Below are positions 59,087 to 64,000 of a DNA stretch of 64,000 nucleotides, in pieces. This DNA is from Actinoplanes octamycinicus (lineage in GTDB: Bacteria; Actinomycetota; Actinomycetes; Mycobacteriales; Micromonosporaceae): assembly GCF_014205225.1 (NCBI RefSeq), contig NZ_JACHNB010000001.1:5623501-5687500 (forward strand). The letters are read 5' to 3'. Under the pieces are notes generated by a model. It ran no database searches and was not told where the DNA came from. It saw only the letters and a list, made by a program, of their open reading frames with translations. Numbering within the stretch: position 1 is the stretch's first letter; each line of letters opens with the position of its first letter. A program made the position numbers and the translations under genes.

Positions 59087-60496
59087 ATGACATACGGGAT
59101 CAGCCGCCGCGGCCTGTTGCACGGCGCGGCGGGCGTCGCCGCGGTGAGCGCGCTCGGCGGGTGCGCGATGGGTGGCGACGACGGCAACGACACCGGCGGC
59201 GGCAGCAAGGGCGAGGTCAGCGCGGCCAACCCGCTCGGCGTCAAGGAGGACGCGCCACTCGAAGTGGTGATCTTCAACGGCGGTTTCGGCGAGGAGTACG
59301 CCAAGGCCCACGAGGCGATGTACCGGGAGCGCTACCCGAAGGCGGAGATCAAGCACTCGGCCACCCAGCAGATCGCCGAGACGCTGCAGCCCCGGTTCGT
59401 CGCCGGTGACCCGCCGGACGTGGTGGACAACTCCGGCGGCAGCCAGATCGACTTCAACGGGCTGGTCTCCCAGGGCGCGCTGACCGACCTGGGCGAGCTG
59501 CTCGACGCGCCCAGCCTGGACGATCCGTCGAAGAAGGTCCGGGACACCCTGCTGCCGGGGATCGTCGACGTCGGGTCGTACGACGGGAAGTTCCTGACCT
59601 TGAACTACGCCTACTCGGCGTACGGGATCTGGTATTCGCAGAAGCTCTTCGAGGCCAAGGGCTGGGCGTATCCGAAGACCTGGGCCGAGATGATCGCCCT
59701 GTGCAAGAAGATCAAGGCGGCCGGGATCGCGCCGTGGGCCTACACCGGCGTGCACGCCCGCTACATGAGCTGGCCGATCCTCACCGCGGCCGGCAAGCTC
59801 GGCGGCCTCGACGTGCTCAAGGCGATCGACAACCTGGAGCCCAACGCCTGGAGGAACGACTCGGTGAAGGCCGCCGCCGAGGCCTACTACCAGCTCGCCG
59901 TCGACGGTTTCCTGCAACCGGGCGCCGAGGGGATGGACCACATCCAGGCGCAGACCGAGTGGGCCCGCGGGCACGCCGCGTTCGTCTCCTGCGGATCGTG
60001 GCTGGAGAACGAGATGAAGGCGGTCACCCCGCCGGACTTCCGGATGGCGGTCGCGCCCACGCCCAGCCTGACCACCGGCGACAAGATGCCCTACGGCGCG
60101 TTCCGCGGCACCGGGAGTGAACCGTTCATCGTCCCGGCCAAAGGCAAGAATGTCCGGGGTGGCATGGAATACCTTCGCGTCATGCTCTCCAAGAAGGCCG
60201 CCGCCGACTTCACCGGCAAGGTCAGCAGCCTCACCGCGGTCACCGGCGCGGCGCAGGGGCTCACCCTCGGTCCCGGCCTCACCTCGGTGACCAAGCTGAT
60301 CGAGGACTCCCAGGGCTCGGCGTTCACCTGGCTCTACTCCACGTACTACCGCAAGCTGGAGCGGGAGCGGGTCAACGCGGCCACCCTGGAGCTGCTCACC
60401 AAGCGGATCAACGCCGCGCAGTGGTGCGACAAGGTGCAGAAGGCCGCCGACGAGTTCGCCGCCGATCCCGCGGTCAAGAAGTACAAGCGGGCCTGA
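59087..60496 (+). CDS. ngcE: ABC transporter substrate-binding lipoprotein (NgcE-like)
   Basis: The 469-residue lipoprotein has a twin-Arg signal (SRRGLLHGAAGVAAVSALGG) with lipobox ALGGC, then an extracellular sugar-binding fold (LEVVIFNGGFGEEYAKAHEA, AYSAYGIWYSQKLFEAKGWA, GHAAFVSCGSWLENEMKAV). It resembles NgcE, which binds GlcNAc and chitobiose in Streptomyces. In this island MurNAc or a MurNAc-containing sugar is an equally likely ligand. GGAGTGGAGAGAG precedes the ATG. It starts the importer genes and probably follows the serine-hydrolase gene in one transcript. Confidence 0.9.
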   Translation: MTYGISRRGLLHGAAGVAAVSALGGCAMGGDDGNDTGGGSKGEVSAANPLGVKEDAPLEVVIFNGGFGEEYAKAHEAMYRERYPKAEIKHSATQQIAETLQPRFVAGDPPDVVDNSGGSQIDFNGLVSQGALTDLGELLDAPSLDDPSKKVRDTLLPGIVDVGSYDGKFLTLNYAYSAYGIWYSQKLFEAKGWAYPKTWAEMIALCKKIKAAGIAPWAYTGVHARYMSWPILTAAGKLGGLDVLKAIDNLEPNAWRNDSVKAAAEAYYQLAVDGFLQPGAEGMDHIQAQTEWARGHAAFVSCGSWLENEMKAVTPPDFRMAVAPTPSLTTGDKMPYGAFRGTGSEPFIVPAKGKNVRGGMEYLRVMLSKKAAADFTGKVSSLTAVTGAAQGLTLGPGLTSVTKLIEDSQGSAFTWLYSTYYRKLERERVNAATLELLTKRINAAQWCDKVQKAADEFAADPAVKKYKRA

Positions 60497-60497
60497 C

Positions 60498-61403
60498 GTG
60501 CGAGGCAAGCGGCTGTTCATCGCCGTCTTCCTGCTCCCGCCGCTGCTGCTCTACGGCATCTTCGTGGTCTCGCCGTACGCGCAGGCGTTCCCGATCGCCG
60601 GGACGAACTGGAGCGGGCTGTCCCCGACGTATGACTTCGTCGGGCTGGACAACTTCGCGCGGCTGCTGGACGACGGATACTTCTGGACCGCGCTGCGGCA
60701 CAACGGGCTGCTGCTCGTGCTGCTGCCGGTGGCGACGATCGTGCTCGGGCTCTTCTTCGCCTCGATGATCAGTGTGGGCGGCCGCGCCGACCGGGTGGGC
60801 GTGCACGGCGTCCGCGGAGCCGGGTTCTATCGGGTCGTCTACTTCTTCCCGCAGGTGCTGTCGGTGGCCATCATCGGCGTGCTCTGGAAGCAGATGTACG
60901 CCCCGAACACCGGCCTGATCAACGGTTTCCTCCGCGGCGCCGGGCTGGACGGCCTGGCGGTCGCCTGGCTCGGCGACCCCCGGTTCGCGTTCTGGTGCGT
61001 GCTGGCCGTGCTGGTCTGGATGAACGTCGGCTTCTACGTCGTGCTGTTCGGCGCGGCCATGCAGTCGATCCCGCGCGATCTCTACGAGGCGGCCCTGCTG
61101 GACGGCGCGAACCGGCTCACCACCCTGGTCCGGATCACCGTGCCGCTGGTCTGGGACACCATCCAGGTGGCCTGGGTCTACCTGGCGATCATCGCGATCG
61201 ACGGGTTCGCCATCGTGCAGATCGTCACCGACGGCGGGCCCAGCTCGTCCTCGGACGTGGTCGGGTTGCGGCTCTACAAGACCGCGTTCGCGGACGGGCA
61301 GTTCGGGTACGCGTCGGCGATCGGCGTGGCGATGTTCTTCCTGACCTTGACGGTGGCCGTGATGTTCCTGCGGGTGACCCGGCGCGAGAGGGTGGAGTTG
61401 TGA
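60498..61403 (+). CDS. ngcF: ABC transporter permease (NgcF-like)
   Basis: The 301-residue MalF-type permease has six predicted helices and an EAA loop (YEAALLDGANRLTTLVRITVPL). The start GTG lies 1 bp after the ngcE stop. It pairs with the next permease; the ATPase is not encoded here and is probably the shared MsiK-type ATPase known in actinomycetes (inference). It ends with a GTGA overlap into ngcG. Confidence 0.9.
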   Translation: MRGKRLFIAVFLLPPLLLYGIFVVSPYAQAFPIAGTNWSGLSPTYDFVGLDNFARLLDDGYFWTALRHNGLLLVLLPVATIVLGLFFASMISVGGRADRVGVHGVRGAGFYRVVYFFPQVLSVAIIGVLWKQMYAPNTGLINGFLRGAGLDGLAVAWLGDPRFAFWCVLAVLVWMNVGFYVVLFGAAMQSIPRDLYEAALLDGANRLTTLVRITVPLVWDTIQVAWVYLAIIAIDGFAIVQIVTDGGPSSSSDVVGLRLYKTAFADGQFGYASAIGVAMFFLTLTVAVMFLRVTRRERVEL

Positions 61404-62290
61404 CGGCCGTGCTGACCCCGGCGCCGGTGGAGACAGCGGCGGAAGCGCCGCCGGCCCCGAGCCGGACGTTCCCGCTCATCTCTCACTTTTTCCTGGTCTG
61501 CTGGGCGCTGCTGACCACGCTCCCGCTCCTCTGGGCGGTGCTCAGCTCGTTCAAGAGCGACAACGAGATCCTCACCAGCCCGTGGGGCCTGCCGTCCGAG
61601 CTGCGCTGGGCGAACTGGGCGCGCGCCTGGAACGAGGCGCACATCGGCCGGTACTTCCTGAACAGCGCCGTCGTGGTCACCGGTGCGCTGGTGCTCACCA
61701 TGCTGTTCGGCGCGATGGCCGCCTACGTGCTGGCCCGCTACCGGTTCCGGGGCAGCCGGATCGTCTACTTCGCCTTCGTCGGCGGCATGATGTTCCCGGT
61801 CTTCCTGGCCCTGGTCCCGCTCTTCTTCGTGGTCCGCGACCTGGGCCTGCTCGGCACCCTGCCCGGCCTCACCCTGGTCTACGCGGCCTACTCGCTGCCG
61901 TTCACGGTCTTCTTCCTGACCGCTTTCTTCCGCACCCTGCCCACCTCGGTCGCCGAAGCCGCGATGGTCGACGGCTGCGGCCACTTCGGCCTGTTCTTCC
62001 GGGTGATGCTGCCGATGGCCCGCCCCGGCCTGGTCAGCGTCGGCATCTTCAACTTCCTCTTCCAGTGGAACCAGTACATCCTCCCGCTGGTCCTGATGCA
62101 GGGCTCCGGCGCGGAACAGAAGTGGGTGCTCGCCCAGGGCCTGGCCGCCCTCGCCGTCAACGAGGGCTACCAGGGCGACTTCAGCGGCCTGTTCGCCGGC
62201 ATGACCATCGCCATGCTCCCGGTCCTCATCGCCTACTTGCTCTTCCACCGCCAGTTCCAGTCCGGCCTGGCCGCCGGCCAGCTCCGCTGA
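61400..62290 (+). CDS. ngcG: ABC transporter permease (NgcG-like)
   Basis: The 296-residue MalG-type permease has six helices and the EAA loop VAEAAMVDGCGHFGLFFRVMLP. The GTG start overlaps the ngcF stop by 4 bp. No nucleotide-binding subunit follows, consistent with a shared ATPase. The stop codon lies inside the degenerate first copy of the 38-bp repeat array. Confidence 0.9.
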   Translation: MTAVLTPAPVETAAEAPPAPSRTFPLISHFFLVCWALLTTLPLLWAVLSSFKSDNEILTSPWGLPSELRWANWARAWNEAHIGRYFLNSAVVVTGALVLTMLFGAMAAYVLARYRFRGSRIVYFAFVGGMMFPVFLALVPLFFVVRDLGLLGTLPGLTLVYAAYSLPFTVFFLTAFFRTLPTSVAEAAMVDGCGHFGLFFRVMLPMARPGLVSVGIFNFLFQWNQYILPLVLMQGSGAEQKWVLAQGLAALAVNEGYQGDFSGLFAGMTIAMLPVLIAYLLFHRQFQSGLAAGQLR

Positions 62291-62427
62291 CCGCCGCCGG
62301 ATCTACTCCCTCACGGTCAGACCGGTTTCCGGTGCCGGGTCTGCTCTCTCACGGTCAGACCGGTTTCCGGTGCCGGGTCTGCTCCCTCCCGGTCAGACCG
62401 GTTTCCGGTACGCCCGCAGCGCCCGTC
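62276..62427. repeat. 38-bp tandem repeats after the importer genes
   Basis: Clear copies begin at 62314, 62352 and 62390 (core CGGTCAGACCGGTTTCCGGT). A degenerate copy whose second half matches starts at 62276 and spans the end of ngcG. The last copy changes to TTTCCGGTACGCC. The inner ACCGGT segments give each unit small hairpin potential. Confidence 0.85.
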
Positions 62428-62484
62428 CGTGCGTACCCCGCGCGAGGCGATCCCGGCTCACGGCCTTGCCGCGCCCCCCGACCT

Positions 62485-62539
62485 CGGCTGGTTCTCATGG
62501 GTGTCTCACGGCCCGTGAGACACCCATGAGAACCAGCCG
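62485..62539. repeat. Perfect 27-bp palindrome with 1-nt centre
   Basis: Arms 62485-62511 and 62513-62539 are perfect reverse complements around C62512. An outer GC-rich stem (62471-62479 with 62546-62553) extends it to about 83 bp with a mismatch zone. It contains GGGTGTCTC. It is far longer than needed for a terminator; a mobile palindromic element, a terminator or a protein-binding site are possible. Confidence 0.85.
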
Positions 62540-62589
62540 GCACCCGGGGGCGCGCTGCGGTCCGGACCCCGGAGCGACCTGGCGTCGGC

Positions 62590-63063
62590 GTGCCACGGCG
62601 GGGCGGCGGCCGTACCGAAGCGGATTTGATCATCTCGGGCGGGCGTGATGGGATCGGCAGCCCTGACACCGCGATCCGGGAGCCGACGATCTTCTTCTTC
62701 GAGGGCGAGCGCGCCGGGCTGAGCAAGCCCCGGACCCCGCTGGCCGGTTTCTGGTCACTGTCGGTCGGCGCCGGCCTGCTCACCTATCTCACGATGGTCC
62801 TGCAGCCGGCCACCACCGTGCGGGGTTGCTCGAACTACGGCGGCAACGGCAACGGCACCCCGTTCTCCGACGGCATCTGGGACCTGGTCTACCTGCTCCT
62901 CCTGCTCCTGTGGAGCACGGCGGTGATCGTCGAGCAGCTCCTCCCGGTCACCTGGAACGGCCGCAGAGCCGGCCCGATCCTCGCCCGCGCCCTCCTCGCC
63001 GTCACGGCGGTCGTCGTCGCCTCCTGCAGCGTGGAGCTGAAGCTGCTCGTCCTCTGCCACTGA
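62590..63063 (+). CDS. Small membrane protein, unknown function
   Basis: The C-terminal 110 residues have three or four hydrophobic segments (FWSLSVGAGLLTYLTMVLQ, GIWDLVYLLLLLLWSTAVIV, ILARALLAVTAVVVASCSV) and a Cys pair. No family is recognised. The start is uncertain: GTG 62590 is the longest; TTG 62626 and other internal codons are possible. The polar N-terminus (IREPTIFFFEGERAGLSKP) looks coding. It sits between two long palindromes. Confidence 0.6.
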   Translation: MPRRGGGRTEADLIISGGRDGIGSPDTAIREPTIFFFEGERAGLSKPRTPLAGFWSLSVGAGLLTYLTMVLQPATTVRGCSNYGGNGNGTPFSDGIWDLVYLLLLLLWSTAVIVEQLLPVTWNGRRAGPILARALLAVTAVVVASCSVELKLLVLCH

Positions 63064-63108
63064 CCACCCCGAGTGCCAAGTGCCGGTAGTGGCGCGGCTT
63101 GCGGTTCG

Positions 63109-63165
63109 CCGGCTGGGTGTCAGGGGTGTCTCGGGACGGCTGAGACACCCCTGACACCCAGCCGG
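63109..63165. repeat. Perfect 24-bp hairpin with 9-nt loop
   Basis: Arms 63109-63132 and 63142-63165 are exact reverse complements. The arm contains GGGTGTCTC, as in the palindrome 600 bp to the left, so the two are probably related elements. It lies between convergent genes and could terminate transcription from both sides. Confidence 0.85.
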
Positions 63166-63291
63166 GCCGCACGACACGCGCTGCGGCCCGGAGTGGGCCG
63201 CAGCCTGGCGAGCCGACTGCCACGGGGCGCCCAGTCGTACCGGAGAAGGATCCGGAAGAGACCGGGCGGCGTCGCGGCAGCGGGGATGGTT

Positions 63292-64000
63292 TCAGGCGGT
63301 TGCGGGGGAAGCGGGCGTCGGCTGCGGGGTGAAGGCGTCGGCGAAGGTGTGGGCGAACTCGGCTATGCCCCGGGCGGGACGGCCGAGGAGGGTCGGTACG
63401 TCGGTGGTGACCCGGTCGAAGCCGCCCTCGCGGAGGACGCCGAAGACGCCGGCCAGCTGGGTGGTGAGCCAATCCGGCAGGGCGGCGGCGGCGAAGCGGG
63501 GGCGGGCCTGCTCCTCGGTCAGGTCGAGTGAGGTGATCCGGCGGCCGGTGGCTGCGGTGAGCGCGGCGGCCACCTCGGCGAACGTGATCGCTTTCGGACC
63601 GGTCAGCTCGTAGATGTGGCCGGCGTGCGGGTCAGCCAGCAGGGTCACCGCGGCGACCGCCGCGACGTCCCGGATGTCGATCATCGCGGCGCGGCGGCCG
63701 GCGGTCGGGGCGGCCAATGTGCCGGTCTGGGCCACGCCGGCGGCGACCATCAGCAGGTTGGTCATGAAGAACGCCGGGCGCAGCACCACCGCCGGCACGC
63801 CGCATCGGTGCAGGTGTTCCTCGATCTCGCCGTGCCAGCGATAGGCGGGCAGCGGCGACGCGGGATCGGCGTGCAGGGCGGAGAGTTTCACGATCCGCTC
63901 CACGCCGGCCGCGGCGGCTGCGTCGATCACCGCGGTCTCGTGGGCGACCTTGCGCGGGCCGTCGGCGGCGCACAGGTAGACCCGGGTGACGCCGTCGAGG
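63292..64000 (-). CDS. NmrA-like NAD(P)-binding protein, 5' end outside the window
   Basis: The gene runs leftward and its start is beyond the right edge; 236 codons are visible, including LDGVTRVYLCAADGPRKVAH before the first in-window GTG. GVERIVKLSALHADP, VVLRPAFFMTNLL, IDIRDVAAVAAVTLLADPH and GHIYELTGPKAITFAEVA are typical of NmrA/SDR5-like atypical short-chain dehydrogenase homologues, some of which are quinone reductases and others redox sensors. The N-terminal GxxGxxG is not in the window. The function of this member is unknown. Confidence 0.88.
   Translation of the reverse strand, partial: LDGVTRVYLCAADGPRKVAHETAVIDAAAAAGVERIVKLSALHADPASPLPAYRWHGEIEEHLHRCGVPAVVLRPAFFMTNLLMVAAGVAQTGTLAAPTAGRRAAMIDIRDVAAVAAVTLLADPHAGHIYELTGPKAITFAEVAAALTAATGRRITSLDLTEEQARPRFAAAALPDWLTTQLAGVFGVLREGGFDRVTTDVPTLLGRPARGIAEFAHTFADAFTPQPTPASPATA

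Noticed and set aside
62485..62539. Plain intrinsic terminator
   Set aside because: It may terminate, but a 27-bp perfect palindrome with a related copy nearby and no U-tract is more than termination needs, so it is listed as a repeat.

Overview
The window is a high-GC, gene-dense chromosomal segment with GTG/TTG starts, many 1-8 bp stop/start overlaps, LuxR/NarL two-component pairs, an ECF-type sigma factor and EACC1-type caspase genes. This points to an actinomycete. The content (FG-GAP proteins with a lysozyme-like domain, DUF4082/dimethylformamidase-like secreted proteins, an NgcEFG-like ABC importer) fits a filamentous Micromonosporaceae such as Actinoplanes, but the genus is an inference from gene content alone. 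No tRNA, rRNA, CRISPR array or insertion sequence with a transposase was seen.

Layout. 1-3.2 kb: two FG-GAP/VCBS repeat genes built from near-identical 156-bp units, an unknown gene and a GNAT acetyltransferase. 3.2-17.1 kb: a surface-polysaccharide locus read outward from about 6.8 kb. Leftward are a Wzz-like protein, GT4, GT2 and a polysaccharide deacetylase. Rightward are a second Wzz-like protein, a Wzy/O-antigen ligase-like polymerase, a Wzx-like flippase, GT2, a beta-helix protein, a large secreted protein and GT2. 17.1-20.4 kb: a serine hydrolase divergent from a sensor kinase/response regulator pair. 20.5-30.4 kb: an amino-sugar module with 2-oxoacid dehydrogenase-type E1 alpha and beta, a lipoyl/hexapeptide-acyltransferase fusion and a DegT aminotransferase, followed by an MFS protein, a TolB-like protein, an acyltransferase-3 and an AsnB-like protein. 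30.4-33.0 kb: an EACC1-caspase pair. 33.1-34.3 kb: a PobA-like hydroxylase. 34.3-38.3 kb: a second amino-sugar module resembling WbpB/WbpE/WbpD plus an epimerase. 38.5-47.3 kb: mixed housekeeping and unknown genes, a sigma factor with its membrane partner, an AraC regulator and a GT-C mannosyltransferase. 47.8-51.5 kb: LigA and a two-component pair whose regulator has lost its DNA-binding domain. 51.5-62.3 kb: a cell-wall amino-sugar recycling island with MurQ, a MurR-like regulator, a sugar kinase, NamZ, NagZ, an AmlC-like serine hydrolase and an ABC importer. 62.3-64 kb: palindrome-rich DNA, a small membrane protein and the start of an NmrA-like gene.

How the genes fit together. The Wzx/Wzy/Wzz genes, four glycosyltransferases, two amino-sugar modules, the acyltransferase and the AsnB-like protein look like one dispersed locus making a decorated, acylated amino-sugar exopolysaccharide. 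The most unusual part is the 20.5-25 kb module. The C-terminal catalytic domain expected of an E2 is replaced by a PglD/NeuD-type sugar acyltransferase. This suggests an E1 complex that loads an acyl group on lipoate and passes it straight to an amino sugar, possibly without acyl-CoA. The recycling island carries a full set of enzymes to free MurNAc and GlcNAc from peptidoglycan, import them by ABC transporter, phosphorylate them in the cytoplasm and cleave the lactyl ether. It parallels the Bacillus MurQ/NagZ/NamZ locus but has no PTS permease.

The intergenic DNA is also unusual. It holds a 167-bp near-palindrome between convergent genes, two further long perfect hairpins sharing a 9-bp core, tandem 26-bp and 38-bp arrays, a recurring TTCCGGTACGCC motif, and three cases where the end of a gene, including its stop codon, has been tandemly duplicated.
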